A stretch of DNA of 62,018 nucleotides. It comes from Gammaproteobacteria bacterium. GTDB taxonomy: Bacteria; Pseudomonadota; Gammaproteobacteria; JAADGQ01. Location: NCBI GenBank assembly GCA_015490755.1, contig WFXF01000056.1, forward strand, positions 1 through 62,018, given 5' to 3'. This document shows, piece after piece, positions 49,820 through 60,963 of the stretch. The notes under the pieces are model-generated. The model was not told where the DNA came from. It did not search any database and saw only the letters and a program-made list of their open reading frames with translations. Position numbers and translations under genes: made by a program. Position 1 is the stretch's first letter. Each line of letters starts with the position of its first letter.

Positions 49820-49919
49820 TTATCCAGTTCCCCTTAAAATTGTGAAGTGACAAGTCTGGCTTTTAAAGTGCTTTATTTATCGCCACTTGTGCAACCAAAA
49901 TACCACTTGCAAACATCAA

Positions 49920-50780
49920 TTAAACTGCTGCTGCACCGGCAACGATCTCCGATATTTCTTGAGTAATTGCCGCTTGGCGTGCTTTATTGTATACCAGCTC
50001 AAGATCATCAATAACACTACCCGCATTATCTGAAGCACTTTTCATTGAAACCATACGAGCAGCCTGCTCACATGCTATGTTTTCAACAAGCCCCTGATAA
50101 ACGAGTGATTCAATATAACGTGTCATTAATGCATCCAAGACATCTTTAGCTTCTGGCTCATACAGATAGTCCCAATGGTGTTCGAGCTCTTTTTCATCAC
50201 TCGCCACAATTGGCAACAACTGCAGAACTTTTGGTGTTTGAGTCATTGTATTAACGAACTCATTATGAACCACATAAAGCCGATCAATTTCACCTTTATC
50301 ATAAGCATCCAACATCACCTTAACATTACCAATGATGTCATTCACTGAAGGCGTATCACCTAATTGAGTGATCTGAGCTTTAATATCTGCAAAACGTTTA
50401 AAAAATGAGAGCGCTTTTGAACCAATAATAGAATAAATCGATTCAACGCCTTTTTCTTTCCACTCTTTTGCAGAATTAATCGTAGCTCTGAACAGGTTAG
50501 GGTTTAATCCACCACATAACCCACGATCAGATGAAATAACAATATAACCAACCCGCTTAACTTCATCATGTGAAGTCAAATAAGGGTGGTTATATTCCGG
50601 GTGCGCATGTGCAAGGTGACCAATTACATTACGAATTTTATCTGCATAAGGCCTTGAAGCAGTCATTCGTTCCTGAGCTTTCCGCATTTTACTCGCCGCG
50701 ACCATCTCCATGGCACGCGTTATCTTCTGAGTATTTTTAACACTCTTGATTTGAGTACGGATCTCTTTTCCAACGGCCAT
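49920..50780 (-). CDS. atpG: ATP synthase gamma subunit
   Basis: Rotor shaft of F1, 286 residues. N- and C-terminal helices form the coiled coil: [25 protein letters not shown] at the start (in two parts) and [23 protein letters not shown] at the end. [10 protein letters not shown] is the conserved core motif. AAGGGGGCTC precedes the ATG. A 100-base gap separates it from atpD. Confidence 0.98.
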   Translation of the reverse strand: MAVGKEIRTQIKSVKNTQKITRAMEMVAASKMRKAQERMTASRPYADKIRNVIGHLAHAHPEYNHPYLTSHDEVKRVGYIVISSDRGLCGGLNPNLFRATINSAKEWKEKGVESIYSIIGSKALSFFKRFADIKAQITQLGDTPSVNDIIGNVKVMLDAYDKGEIDRLYVVHNEFVNTMTQTPKVLQLLPIVASDEKELEHHWDYLYEPEAKDVLDALMTRYIESLVYQGLVENIACEQAARMVSMKSASDNAGSVIDDLELVYNKARQAAITQEISEIVAGAAAV

Positions 50781-50792
50781 AATGAGCCCCCT

Positions 50793-52334
50793 TTACCAGA
50801 CCTGGTTCGCTTTAAAGCTCTCAAGTGCACTCTTCAGACCCTTTGCAATTTCATCATTAAAATCACCCGTATCGTTGATACGTTTCATTAAATCAGCGTG
50901 CTCGGATCCCATAAAAGAAAGCAATGCACTTTCGAAAGAACCTATTTTCTCAAGCTCAACATCGTCCAGAAAACCTTCGTTTGCAGCAAATAGAGAAACA
51001 GCTTGCTGTGCAACACTCATAGGAGCGTATTGAGCCTGCTTCATCAATTCAGTGACGCGCTGACCTCGTTCAAGCTGCTTACGTGTTGCTTCATCCAGAT
51101 CAGATGCAAACTGAGCAAATGCAGCCAGTTCACGATATTGAGCCAGATCAAGACGTACACCACCACCAAGTTTTTTAATGATCTTGGTTTGCGCTGCACC
51201 ACCTACACGAGAAACAGAAAGACCCGCATTAATCGCTGGCCTGATGCCTGAGTTAAACAGATCAGTTTCAAGGAAGATTTGACCATCAGTAATAGAAATT
51301 ACGTTCGTTGGTACAAATGCAGATACATCTCCACCCTGAGTTTCGATAATAGGCAGTGCAGTTAAAGAACCTGTTTTGCCTTTTACTTTTCCGTCAGTAA
51401 TTGCTTCAACGTGTTCAGCATTAATACGCGCTGCACGCTCAAGCAGACGGGAGTGAAGATAAAATACATCACCTGGATAAGCTTCACGACCTGGCGGACG
51501 ACGCAGTAACAAAGATACTTGACGATATGCCCAGGCTTGCTTGGTCAAATCATCATATACAATCAATGCATCTTCGCCACGGTCACGGAAATATTCTCCC
51601 ATCGTGCAACCCGCATAAGGTGCAATATATTGCATTGCAGCAGACTCTGATGCAGCAGCTGATACAATAATTGTATGCTCCAGTGCACCATGCTCTTCCA
51701 ACTTGCGTACCACAGCAGCAATAGAAGATGCTTTTTGACCAATCGCAACATAGATACACTTAATTCCTGTACCTTTTTGATTGATGATTGCATCAATTGC
51801 AACGGCTGTTTTACCAGTTTGGCGGTCCCCAATAATGAGTTCACGCTGACCACGCCCAACCGGAATCATCGCATCAACAGATTTTAAACCCGTTTGAACA
51901 GGTTGGTCGACTGATTGACGACTGATAACACCTGGTGCAACTTTCTCGATAGGAGATGTTTCAACTGCATCAATCGGACCTTTTCCATCAATCGGATTTC
52001 CCAATGCATCAACTACACGCCCCAATAGCGCTTCGCCAACAGGAACTTCAAGAATACGTCCAGTACACTTAACAGTATCACCTTCAGATATATGCTGATA
52101 AGAACCTAAAACAACAGCACCTACAGAATCACGCTCCAAGTTCAAAGCCATACCATATGTATCACCAGGAAATTCGATCATTTCCCCTTGCATTACATCC
52201 GCAAGCCCGTGTATACGGATAATACCATCAGTTACACTGACAACAGTTCCTTCCGTACGAGCTTCGGTTATAGCTTCAAAATTTTCAATGCGTTTTTTAA
52301 TTAAATTGCTTATTTCGGAAGCACTCAATTGCAT
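50793..52334 (-). CDS. atpA: ATP synthase alpha subunit
   Basis: Non-catalytic nucleotide-binding subunit of F1. The ATG at 52332-52334 gives [12 protein letters not shown] and 513 residues, exactly the E. coli length. GGGGA lies eight bases before it. An ATG five codons upstream would place this Shine-Dalgarno inside the coding region. The Walker A loop is [17 protein letters not shown] and [12 protein letters not shown] are conserved. It starts 22 bases after atpH. Confidence 0.98.
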   Translation of the reverse strand: MQLSASEISNLIKKRIENFEAITEARTEGTVVSVTDGIIRIHGLADVMQGEMIEFPGDTYGMALNLERDSVGAVVLGSYQHISEGDTVKCTGRILEVPVGEALLGRVVDALGNPIDGKGPIDAVETSPIEKVAPGVISRQSVDQPVQTGLKSVDAMIPVGRGQRELIIGDRQTGKTAVAIDAIINQKGTGIKCIYVAIGQKASSIAAVVRKLEEHGALEHTIIVSAAASESAAMQYIAPYAGCTMGEYFRDRGEDALIVYDDLTKQAWAYRQVSLLLRRPPGREAYPGDVFYLHSRLLERAARINAEHVEAITDGKVKGKTGSLTALPIIETQGGDVSAFVPTNVISITDGQIFLETDLFNSGIRPAINAGLSVSRVGGAAQTKIIKKLGGGVRLDLAQYRELAAFAQFASDLDEATRKQLERGQRVTELMKQAQYAPMSVAQQAVSLFAANEGFLDDVELEKIGSFESALLSFMGSEHADLMKRINDTGDFNDEIAKGLKSALESFKANQVW

Positions 52335-52356
52335 TTTGCTTTTCCCCATGTGGCCA

Positions 52357-52893
52357 TTAACGAGACAATGCGCTAGCTAGTTTTTGCAGTTGTCCAGTTG
52401 CCGACCCATCAATAACTAAATCACCCGCGCGAATGATTGCCCCACCCAATAGATTTTCATCCACTGAACAGGTCAAATTCACTTCACGCCCCAGCCGCGC
52501 CTTTAAGGCCTCTGCAATTTTTGTCTGCAGCGCTTTGGTCACTTTAAATGCTGAAATAACCTCAGCTTCTATCGTTCCCTCAGCTTCGGCTCGATAAGAT
52601 TCATAAAGCGTTACAATCTCTGGTAAAAACGATAACCGGCTGTTTTCAATCAGCAGATGAACCAGGTTCTCTACAGATTTACCAAGATTTTTTCCGCAAA
52701 CACCCAGGAACAGCTCTCCCAATTGATCTTTTGACAAACGAGGATTGGAAGCCACCGCTTGCATTTCGGGACTGGCTGCTACAGAAGCTGCCAATTCCAA
52801 TCCATCAGACCAACCAGAATAGTCATTTTGACTTTTAGCCATTTCAAATACAGCCTGAGCGTACGGCCTTGCGATTGTACTTTTCTCAGCCAT
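52357..52893 (-). CDS. atpH: ATP synthase delta subunit
   Basis: Peripheral-stalk subunit joining F1 to subunit b, 178 residues. It starts [18 protein letters not shown], the conserved N-terminal helix, and ends with the family's [14 protein letters not shown]. The gene order, 13 bases after atpF, fits the standard operon. Confidence 0.97.
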   Translation of the reverse strand: MAEKSTIARPYAQAVFEMAKSQNDYSGWSDGLELAASVAASPEMQAVASNPRLSKDQLGELFLGVCGKNLGKSVENLVHLLIENSRLSFLPEIVTLYESYRAEAEGTIEAEVISAFKVTKALQTKIAEALKARLGREVNLTCSVDENLLGGAIIRAGDLVIDGSATGQLQKLASALSR

Positions 52894-52906
52894 TACACTA
52901 CGCTCA

Positions 52907-53377
52907 CTATATTTGCTCGATTAAATCTTTCATCAATTTATCATGAGATTTACTATCTATCTCACGACCAAGAACCCTGGAAGCACCAGCAACAGCAATT
53001 TCTGCGACCTGGCCGCGTAGCTGCTCTTTTGCACGACTTACTTCCTGATCAATCTCAGACTGAGCTGATGCTTTTATACGATCACCTTCAATCTGCGCTT
53101 TTTCTTTGGATTCTTCAACGATAATTGATGCACGTTTCTCTGCTTGTGCCAACACTTCAGCTGCTTGAGTCTTCGCTTCTTTTAAAGTCTCTTTAGCGTG
53201 CTTCTCTGCCAACTCTTGCTCATGCTTACCCTTTTCAGCCGCCGCCAAACCATCAGCAATACGCTTCTGACGATCTTCCAGCATAGCGTTAACAGGGGTC
53301 CACAAATACTTATTGACAAACCATATCAACAAGATAAACGCAATCATTTGAAAGATCAGAGTTACGGTAATATTCAT
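52907..53377 (-). CDS. atpF: ATP synthase subunit b
   Basis: Membrane-anchored stator stalk, 156 residues as in E. coli. One N-terminal membrane segment ([20 protein letters not shown]) leads into a long charged coiled coil rich in Lys, Glu and Ala. GAGGAGG stands a few bases before the ATG. Confidence 0.98.
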   Translation of the reverse strand: MNITVTLIFQMIAFILLIWFVNKYLWTPVNAMLEDRQKRIADGLAAAEKGKHEQELAEKHAKETLKEAKTQAAEVLAQAEKRASIIVEESKEKAQIEGDRIKASAQSEIDQEVSRAKEQLRGQVAEIAVAGASRVLGREIDSKSHDKLMKDLIEQI

Positions 53378-53420
53378 TTCGTTCCTCCTCGCCCAAAATG
53401 GCTCAGACTAGTCACTAAAA

Positions 53421-53711
53421 CTAGCCAATTGCCACAATAGCTGATTCCAAAGCACCAACGAATGGATTGGCAAACAAGAACCACATAGCGAACGCTAAAA
53501 TGATGAAAGGAAAAGACTCCATCAAACCAGCAAAGATGAACATATTAGTCATTAAAGCAGGGCGCATTTCTGGTTGACGAGCAATACCTTCCAGAGTTTT
53601 CGCACAAATCAGACCCCAGCCAATAGCTGAACCCATACCTGCTGCTGCCAAAATCACACCCACACCCACTGCGGTATAAGCATAGATCATCGATAACATG
53701 TCGGCTGTCAT
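53421..53711 (-). CDS. atpE: ATP synthase subunit c
   Basis: Proteolipid ring subunit, 96 residues, two membrane helices joined by a polar loop (ARQPEM). The ion-binding carboxylate is Glu65 (GLMESFPFI). Gln32, Thr67 and Tyr70 of the sodium-type site are replaced (Trp32, Phe67, Ile70), so proton coupling is predicted although Ser66 is present. A strong GGAGGAAA precedes the ATG. Confidence 0.98.
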   Translation of the reverse strand: MTADMLSMIYAYTAVGVGVILAAAGMGSAIGWGLICAKTLEGIARQPEMRPALMTNMFIFAGLMESFPFIILAFAMWFLFANPFVGALESAIVAIG

Positions 53712-53781
53712 TATTTATTTCCTCCAAAATTAAATATAAAAACAACGATAACAAAACTTCCTAAAACACCAGTTCTATAAA

Positions 53782-54675
<894 letters not shown>

Positions 54676-55056
54676 TTATCCGCGCGCATTAACTAAATAA
54701 GCCAGTTGCGCCAGAGAAAAACCAACCACGACTGCCAAAGGCGCCAATTCAAAAACCTTCAGACAGATAACAAACATAACAAGCACCATCACAAAACGAA
54801 ATGCGGCACTTACATAAAGAATTACTTGACTGACATTGGGATTATGACGAGATACAGAAGAAGACCAATTCATACCTCCCCATAAAATCAGAGTTGTCAC
54901 TATACTAATTATGCCACCGGCAACAGCTGACACACTCCCATGATAGCCTTCTATAAAAAAAAAGCCCCCAGCAACAATAATTGCTATTAACAATTGGGTC
55001 GTAATAACTTTACGACTCCCAGCAGCAAGCCTCTGAGCAGCAACATCCACAACCAT
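54676..55056 (-). CDS. atpI: ATP synthase assembly protein I
   Basis: Small hydrophobic protein of 126 residues with four predicted membrane segments, in the AtpI family thought to help assemble the c-ring. FRFVMVLVMFVICLKVF is the best-conserved helix. The start ATG overlaps the stop of the upstream gene by one base (TAATG). Position at the head of the operon supports the call. Confidence 0.9.
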   Translation of the reverse strand: MVVDVAAQRLAAGSRKVITTQLLIAIIVAGGFFFIEGYHGSVSAVAGGIISIVTTLILWGGMNWSSSVSRHNPNVSQVILYVSAAFRFVMVLVMFVICLKVFELAPLAVVVGFSLAQLAYLVNARG

Positions 55057-55262
55057 TAAAACTTACTCAGCATATTATAAACTTTCAGGCCACCACCGAT
55101 AAAACCAAGCGCGCCGAATGATAACATGAACAAGGGCGCAGTTTCCAACCAATAATCAACACCATAGCCCAGCAAAAAACCACTAATGACCATTGATGTC
55201 AGCATGGTACCTACACCTACAAGCAACAGTGATGTCTGTCTCTCTTCTTTGTTCTTCAACAA
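55056..55262 (-). CDS. AtpZ/AtpI-family small membrane protein
   Basis: Two-helix membrane protein resembling AtpZ, a small ATP-synthase-associated protein. GFLLGYGVDYWLETAPLFML and GALGFIGGGLKVYNML are typical. The open frame extends upstream to a TTG at 55319, only 12 bases from the parB stop and in the same frame. A good promoter overlaps that extension. TTG at 55260-55262, six bases after an AGG, gives 68 residues and is preferred; GTG at 55277 is another choice. Start confidence is low, gene confidence fair. Confidence 0.7.
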   Translation of the reverse strand: MLKNKEERQTSLLLVGVGTMLTSMVISGFLLGYGVDYWLETAPLFMLSFGALGFIGGGLKVYNMLSKF

Positions 55263-55290
55263 CCTATGCCTACGCACTTTTCGGATCAGG

Positions 55291-55319
55291 AGTATAGCGA
55301 TAACTAAATAGTGCCGCAA
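55291..55319 (-). promoter_or_regulatory. Predicted atp operon promoter
   Basis: On the minus strand TTGCGG (55319-55314), a 17-base spacer and TATACT (55296-55291) lie just after the parB stop. This placement would let the atp operon be transcribed separately from parAB. Confidence 0.45.
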
Positions 55320-55331
55320 GTAAAGAATGCT

Positions 55332-56201
55332 TTAATTCAGATGGGCCAGGATACCATCCAGCTCATCCAGACTATTATAATGAATGGTCACACGCCCTTT
55401 CCCTTTTGAGTTATGTTGTACTTTTAGTTCTGCGCCCAGTTTTTCGGACAACGCCTCTTCCAGTTTTTTTATATCTGGATCAACATAGCTCTGTTTTTCA
55501 GGCAGGCCATCTACACCGGCAAGCATTGTTCGAACTAAACGCTCTGTTTCCCGCACTGTCAAACCGCGTTTAACTACTTTAATAGCTGCCTCTTTTTGCT
55601 CCTTTTTTGAAAGGCTTAATAATGCACGTGCATGCCCCATTTCAAGGTTTCCATGCATCAACATTGACTTCACATCCTGGTGCAACTCCAGCAAGCGTAG
55701 CAAGTTTGTAACTGAAGTACGTGAACGCCCTACAGCTTCCGCAGCCTCTTGGTGCGTCAATGAAAACTCTTCAATCAACCGCTGCAATGCATTCGCTTCT
55801 TCTATAGGGTTTAGATCTTCACGCTGAATATTTTCGATCAAAGCAATAGCAATTGCCGTTTCATCAGCTACATCACGAACAACTGCCGGAATATCTTGTA
55901 ATCCAGCAAGCTGAGATGCCCGCCAACGCCGTTCACCCGCTATTATTTCAAATTTCTCATCAGAGATCGCTCGAACCACAATCGGCTGCACAACCCCTTG
56001 AGCACGAATAGAGTTCGCCAGCTCTTCCAATGCTTCTTGCTTCATATCAACACGCGGCTGATACTTTCCTCGCTGAATAACATCAACAGGCAAGCTACAT
56101 AACTCACTACCGCTTGTTATATGTGGCTCATTTAAGACAGGCCGTATATCGCCCATCAATGCACCCAGACCTTTTCCTAGTCCTCTACGCTTTGCAATCA
56201 T
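55332..56201 (-). CDS. parB: Chromosome partitioning protein ParB
   Basis: CTP-dependent DNA clamp that loads at parS, 289 residues. RGLGKGLGALMGD at the N-terminus (ParA-stimulating tail), GERRWRA (89-95, CTP-binding box), IALIENIQREDLNPIEEA and the helix-turn-helix LTHQEAAEAVGRSRTSVTNLLRL (in two parts) are intact. It overlaps parA by four bases. Confidence 0.97.
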   Translation of the reverse strand: MIAKRRGLGKGLGALMGDIRPVLNEPHITSGSELCSLPVDVIQRGKYQPRVDMKQEALEELANSIRAQGVVQPIVVRAISDEKFEIIAGERRWRASQLAGLQDIPAVVRDVADETAIAIALIENIQREDLNPIEEANALQRLIEEFSLTHQEAAEAVGRSRTSVTNLLRLLELHQDVKSMLMHGNLEMGHARALLSLSKKEQKEAAIKVVKRGLTVRETERLVRTMLAGVDGLPEKQSYVDPDIKKLEEALSEKLGAELKVQHNSKGKGRVTIHYNSLDELDGILAHLN

Positions 56202-56971
56202 AACGCCACTTGAGCAGCCTCTTTACGAATCATCTCGCCCGCCAGCGCCAAATAAGCCATTGCTCCAGTCGAAGCGCTATCATAGTACATCGCAGGAGCA
56301 CCATAACTAGGAGCTTCTGCAAGTCGAACATTGCGCGGGATAATTGTGTTATAAACTTCATCCCCGAAGTGCGAAAGCAACTGCTCCGAAACTTCTTTGG
56401 CTAATTTATTGCGCGGATCATACATTGTACGCAACAACCCAAAAACTTGAAGGTTTGGATTTAGAGATGCTCTGATTTGCTCCAAAATATCCATCAATGC
56501 CGTCAAACCTTCAAGCGCATAGTACTCACACTGCATAGGAATAATAATTCCTTGTGAAGCAACCATTGCATTAACTGTCAACATATTCAATGATGGTGGG
56601 CAATCAATGAAAATATAGTCGAACTCTTCAGCCACCTTGTCCAGCGACCATTTAAGCTGTTGTTCACGCTGAAACATATTCATCAGCTTCACTTCAGCAG
56701 CAGTCAGATCGGCATTTGCAGGAAGCAAAGAGTAACCCGCTTCATTCACTGAAACGATCGCTTCCTCAATATCACACTGACTTAACAATACATCGTAGAC
56801 CGTTTGACCCTGAGCCGCCTTATCAACACCACTGCCCGTTGTTGCATTTCCCTGTGGGTCAAGATCGACCAATAAAACCCGCCGCCGTGTTGCACTCAAT
56901 GATGCCGCAAGATTAATGCTTGTCGTTGTTTTACCAACCCCACCTTTTTGATTTGTAACTGCAATTATCAT
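56198..56971 (-). CDS. parA: Chromosome partitioning ATPase ParA
   Basis: Walker-type ATPase of 257 residues that moves ParB-bound origins. The deviant Walker A is KGGVGKTT near residue 10, followed by LLVDLDPQGNATTG and FIDCPPSLNMLTVNA. It is chromosomal in type: short N-terminus, no DNA-binding domain. Its place between rsmG and parB is the origin-proximal arrangement. Confidence 0.98.
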   Translation of the reverse strand: MIIAVTNQKGGVGKTTTSINLAASLSATRRRVLLVDLDPQGNATTGSGVDKAAQGQTVYDVLLSQCDIEEAIVSVNEAGYSLLPANADLTAAEVKLMNMFQREQQLKWSLDKVAEEFDYIFIDCPPSLNMLTVNAMVASQGIIIPMQCEYYALEGLTALMDILEQIRASLNPNLQVFGLLRTMYDPRNKLAKEVSEQLLSHFGDEVYNTIIPRNVRLAEAPSYGAPAMYYDSASTGAMAYLALAGEMIRKEAAQVAL

Positions 56972-56997
56972 AATCGAACTTTAGATGTACTTAAAAT

Positions 56998-57654
56998 TTA
57001 TGTTGCAGGTAATTCACTACAACTGATTTCCACAATATGTCTCTCTTCATCCAACCCTGGAACATTCAATGAATGTATCGCGACAACCTTGCAACCTTGA
57101 GCCAACGCCTTCAACTCTTCGCCAGGAAAGCGGCCTTTCATTGCCAGCAACTTGCCACCAGACCCACAACACGGAGATGCCGCCGATGTAAATTCATGAA
57201 TACTGCTAAAAGCACGCGATACTACAACATTAAAATCATGTCGTGCCCTATAATCCTCTAGGCGACAATGTACCACATTTACATTTTTCAAGCCCAATTG
57301 AGCAACGACTTGCATCAAAAAATGAGTGCGTTTTTTAAGTGCGTCTAACAATGTAAAGTGCTTTTCGGGAAAAGCAACTGCTAATGGAATACCAGGCAAT
57401 CCTCCCCCTGTACCGACATCCAATATAAATTCACCCGCGATATAAGGCCGAACGGATAAACTATCAAGAAGATGGCGAACAACCATCGAACCAGGGTCAC
57501 GAATACCCGTTAAATTCATCACCCGACTCCATTTCACCAGCAAATACAAATATTCAATCAAAGCTTGCTGCTGACCATCAGATAAATCAATATTTAATTC
57601 GCCACAACCTTTAATTAGCTGCTTACATAAAACATTTCTATTAAAATCATGCAT
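56998..57654 (-). CDS. rsmG: 16S rRNA (guanine-527-N7)-methyltransferase
   Basis: S-adenosylmethionine-dependent methyltransferase of 218 residues acting on G527 of 16S rRNA. ILDVGTGGGLPGIPLAV is the SAM-binding loop, and MNLTGIRDP and VVSRAF are conserved. It follows mnmG by 19 bases on the minus strand. No strong Shine-Dalgarno is seen. Confidence 0.97.
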   Translation of the reverse strand: MHDFNRNVLCKQLIKGCGELNIDLSDGQQQALIEYLYLLVKWSRVMNLTGIRDPGSMVVRHLLDSLSVRPYIAGEFILDVGTGGGLPGIPLAVAFPEKHFTLLDALKKRTHFLMQVVAQLGLKNVNVVHCRLEDYRARHDFNVVVSRAFSSIHEFTSAASPCCGSGGKLLAMKGRFPGEELKALAQGCKVVAIHSLNVPGLDEERHIVEISCSELPAT

Positions 57655-57673
57655 ATTTCATCTGTTTTCCAAG

Positions 57674-59554
57674 CTATCTGCTACGTGCGTGCTTTTTCAG
57701 ATAAACAATTAATAAAGAAATCGCGGCAGGAGTCACCCCGGAAACCCTTGATGCCTGCCCAACAGTAGCAGGACGGGTACTTCCAAGTTTTTGCTGAACC
57801 TCTATTGAAAGACCGGATACCTCGTCATATTCAAAATCAGAAGGTATTTGTAGCTCTTCATAACGGCGCTGCTTCTCAATCTCCGCTTGTTGCCGCTCAA
57901 TATAACCTGAATACTTTGCCTGAATTTCAATTTGCGCCGCAACACTCTCATCCTTCACGCCTGGGCCTGCTTTTTCCAGAGCCATCAGATCAAAGTATTT
58001 TACATCTGGACGACGTAATAATTCTGATAACTTATATTCTCTATTCAACTTGCCGCCAAAAAGCTTTTCACTTTCGACTTCATTTAATGCCGTTGGCTGC
58101 AAAACAGTACTAAGCAATCGTTGTTGCTCACGCGCAATCAATTCACTCTTTTTTTCAAAAGAGATCCAGCGCTGATCATCCACCAAACCTAGTTCACGCC
58201 CTTTAACTGTTAAACGTAAATCAGCATTATCCTCCCTGAGTAATAAACGATGCTCAGCACGACTGGTAAACATCCGGTAAGGCTCTTGTGTACCTTGGGT
58301 AATTAAATCATCAATCAGCACACCAATATAGGCTTCATCACGACGCGGAGACCAGGCATCAACTCCTTGCACAGAGCGCGCTGCATTTAAACCGGCAATC
58401 AACCCTTGTGCTGCTGCTTCTTCATAACCTGTTGTTCCGTTAATTTGGCCCGCAAAAAATAATCCCGAAATACTTTTCGTTTCAAGTGACGGTTTTAAAT
58501 CTCGCGGATCGAAAAAGTCATATTCAATGGCATACCCAGGCCTTACAATATGTACGTTTTCAAACCCGGGCATCGAACGGACAAAATCATACTGTACATC
58601 AAAAGGTAAACTTGTAGAAATACCATTAGGGTACACCTCATGCGTATCCAGGCCTTCAGGCTCTACAAAAATTTGATGTGAACTTTTGTCAGAAAAACGT
58701 ACAACCTTATCTTCAATTGAAGGACAATAACGAGGCCCTACCCCTTCAATTTTTCCAGTAAAAAGTGGTGAACGAAACATTCCCTGACGAATAATTTCAT
58801 GTGTTTTTTCATTTGTTTTTGTAATAAAACAAGAAATTTGGCGAGGGTGTTGCTCTTTTTTGCCCAGAAAAGAAAACACTGGCACGGGTGAGTCACCGGG
58901 CTGCTCTTCCAGTTTACTATAGTCAATTGTTCTACCATCTAAACGTGGAGGTGTACCTGTTTTCAATCGTCCGGTACGAAAAGGCAGATCTCTTAATCGT
59001 TGGCCTAATGTATTTGCAGCAGGATCACCTGCTCTTCCAGCCTGATAATTAGCTTCACCAATATGAATACGTCCTGTTAAAAATGTACCCACAGTCAATA
59101 CGACAGTGGGGGCAAAAAATTTAAGCCCCATTTCTGTTACTACACCCGTGACTTTATCTTGATCTAAAATCAAATCATCTACAGCTTGCTGGAAAACAGA
59201 TAAGTTAGGCTGGTTTTCTAATATTGACTTTATAATTTTCTTATATAAGGCTCGATCTGCTTGAGCACGTGTTGCACGCACTGCCGGCCCTTTACGTGAA
59301 TTTAATATACGAAAGTGAATGCCAGCCAAATCAATCGCACGAGCCATCACCCCGCCCAGCGCATCGACCTCTTTAACCAAATGACCCTTTCCAATACCAC
59401 CAATCGCCGGGTTGCAACTCATCATACCCAACGTATCTATATTATGAGTCAATAACAACGTATGAGAGCCCGTACGCGATGCAGCTAATGCGGCTTCTGT
59501 TCCCGCATGACCGCCGCCAACAACAATAACATCAAATTTTTCTTGATAATTCAC
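57674..59554 (-). CDS. mnmG: tRNA uridine-5-carboxymethylaminomethyl modification enzyme MnmG
   Basis: FAD-binding partner of MnmE that modifies the wobble uridine of several tRNAs. The 626-residue length is normal. FAD loop [17 protein letters not shown] is near the N-terminus. [17 protein letters not shown] and [21 protein letters not shown] (in two parts) are family signatures. GTG start. It often lies close to the replication origin. Confidence 0.98.
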   Translation of the reverse strand: MNYQEKFDVIVVGGGHAGTEAALAASRTGSHTLLLTHNIDTLGMMSCNPAIGGIGKGHLVKEVDALGGVMARAIDLAGIHFRILNSRKGPAVRATRAQADRALYKKIIKSILENQPNLSVFQQAVDDLILDQDKVTGVVTEMGLKFFAPTVVLTVGTFLTGRIHIGEANYQAGRAGDPAANTLGQRLRDLPFRTGRLKTGTPPRLDGRTIDYSKLEEQPGDSPVPVFSFLGKKEQHPRQISCFITKTNEKTHEIIRQGMFRSPLFTGKIEGVGPRYCPSIEDKVVRFSDKSSHQIFVEPEGLDTHEVYPNGISTSLPFDVQYDFVRSMPGFENVHIVRPGYAIEYDFFDPRDLKPSLETKSISGLFFAGQINGTTGYEEAAAQGLIAGLNAARSVQGVDAWSPRRDEAYIGVLIDDLITQGTQEPYRMFTSRAEHRLLLREDNADLRLTVKGRELGLVDDQRWISFEKKSELIAREQQRLLSTVLQPTALNEVESEKLFGGKLNREYKLSELLRRPDVKYFDLMALEKAGPGVKDESVAAQIEIQAKYSGYIERQQAEIEKQRRYEELQIPSDFEYDEVSGLSIEVQQKLGSTRPATVGQASRVSGVTPAAISLLIVYLKKHARSR

Positions 59555-59574
59555 AATAGATATTCAATTTTAAG

Positions 59575-59597
59575 CATGATCTGAATAGTATCATGCG
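59575..59597 (-). terminator. Hairpin between the PilZ gene and mnmG
   Basis: GCATGAT (59575-59581) pairs with ATCATGC (59591-59597) across nine bases, in the 67-base gap. Only a weak TTAAAATT follows on the minus strand, so termination is possible but unproven. Confidence 0.4.
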
Positions 59598-59621
59598 CTA
59601 GCTTAAGTCACTGAAAAAATA

Positions 59622-60701
59622 TCAAGAGGGTGCTGTATTAACAGCATCAAGGCTATTTTTAAGTGCAAGATATAAATCACTATTTGCCGAAGAGTCACCT
59701 TCCGAAAATTTTACACCGAAACGACAATAACTCGAATCAAGCAAGCACTGAACCCATGCAATTGTACCGTGGACAACAGTTTTTTTATCATTATCAATAT
59801 GCATAATATCGACCTCGGCACCCACATTAAATGAGTGCGATGCCATCTCGATCTCCATACCTGAAGATGAGATATTACGAACCGAATTAATTTGATAATC
59901 TTTATTATTTAGCTTTAAAATGAAGCTGGATTTACACTCCGTAAAAAAATACTCTTGGCGTTTATGGTCTCGTTTTTCAGTGATGTTTACCGAGACTTCA
60001 TCGCTAATATTTTCATAATAAGATTTTAATGAAAATAGCAGTAAACTTTTCCTTTTTTCATCGTCCGCCGCGAATACCACACCAAAACGATAACTCTCAT
60101 TATCAGAGTTTTGTGCACACCATGCAACACTCCCTTTTACATGGTGCAACAACTCCTTGGTTTCATAAACCACGACAACTTTATCCCCAACATTAAATGC
60201 CTTAGGCATCTCCATACCTATACCGCCTGTAGATATATCAAAAACAACGCTGATTTCGTATGTTTTCCCTGATGCGAGAAGAAAAAATGGTCCCTCACAT
60301 ACTGCTGTTCGAAATTTTTTTCTCTCATGATTCCGTTTTTCATGAAAGATATTATTTGAAAATGGAGTTCGATAAGATTCAAGTGAGCTCAACAATAATG
60401 ATTTGCTTTTCTGATTATTGTTATCAAACTCAATTCCAAAACGGTAAATACTATCTTTTTCCTCTTTACACCAACGGATAGTCCCTTTAACAGCGAGCAT
60501 CGTATCTTTGGTTTCATAAGTGATAATAATTTTTTCGCCTACAGGAAATCCGTTCGGCATTTCAATAGCCATACCCGAAGAAGATATATTACATACATGA
60601 TGAATTTCGTAAGCCTTACCTAAAGCTAAAAGAAAAAACGGCCCTTCACACTCAGCCGTGCGAAAAACCCATCGTTCTTGCTGACGCTTTTTCTCACTCA
60701 T
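59622..60701 (-). CDS. Triple PilZ-domain protein
   Basis: 359 residues made of three tandem PilZ-like domains of about 115 residues. PilZ domains bind cyclic di-GMP through RxxxR and D/NxSxxG. Domain 1 has R10-x3-R14 and NISSSG (38-43). Domain 2 has R127-x3-R131 and DISTGG (155-160). Domain 3 keeps NISSSG (276-281), but the second arginine is Phe252, so it probably does not bind. There are no membrane or catalytic segments. The ORF opens at TTG 60731, but ATG at 60699-60701 is the likelier start. Output partner unknown. Confidence 0.85.
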   Translation of the reverse strand: MSEKKRQQERWVFRTAECEGPFFLLALGKAYEIHHVCNISSSGMAIEMPNGFPVGEKIIITYETKDTMLAVKGTIRWCKEEKDSIYRFGIEFDNNNQKSKSLLLSSLESYRTPFSNNIFHEKRNHERKKFRTAVCEGPFFLLASGKTYEISVVFDISTGGIGMEMPKAFNVGDKVVVVYETKELLHHVKGSVAWCAQNSDNESYRFGVVFAADDEKRKSLLLFSLKSYYENISDEVSVNITEKRDHKRQEYFFTECKSSFILKLNNKDYQINSVRNISSSGMEIEMASHSFNVGAEVDIMHIDNDKKTVVHGTIAWVQCLLDSSYCRFGVKFSEGDSSANSDLYLALKNSLDAVNTAPS

Positions 60702-60963
60702 AACTTGTATATATCCTTTTTTAAGTTTCAAGCCACCTAAATTTTATCGCTTTAAGTGCATAAATATCGCTTATAAATAAACAACTTCATAAAGTTTTGT
60801 TTACCTTTTCATTGATCGGATGTTTAATCAGCTATTTAAAGAGCTATAATCAAGTTCAATTATTAAAATGCTAGCTAGAAACTTACTCTAATCGACTTAA
60901 TTCAGAGCATCCTTAAGGAGTTCATCTTTTTTATTATAAAATCCTTGGTAAAATATAGTTCGC

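Noticed and set aside
53421-53711. Sodium-dependent ATP synthase
   Set aside because: Subunit c has Glu65-Ser66 but lacks the Gln32, Thr67 and Tyr70 ligands of sodium-type rings.
55620-55640. GCACGTGC palindrome inside parB as a parS site
   Set aside because: It lacks the flanking TTTC/GAAA arms needed for a parS match.
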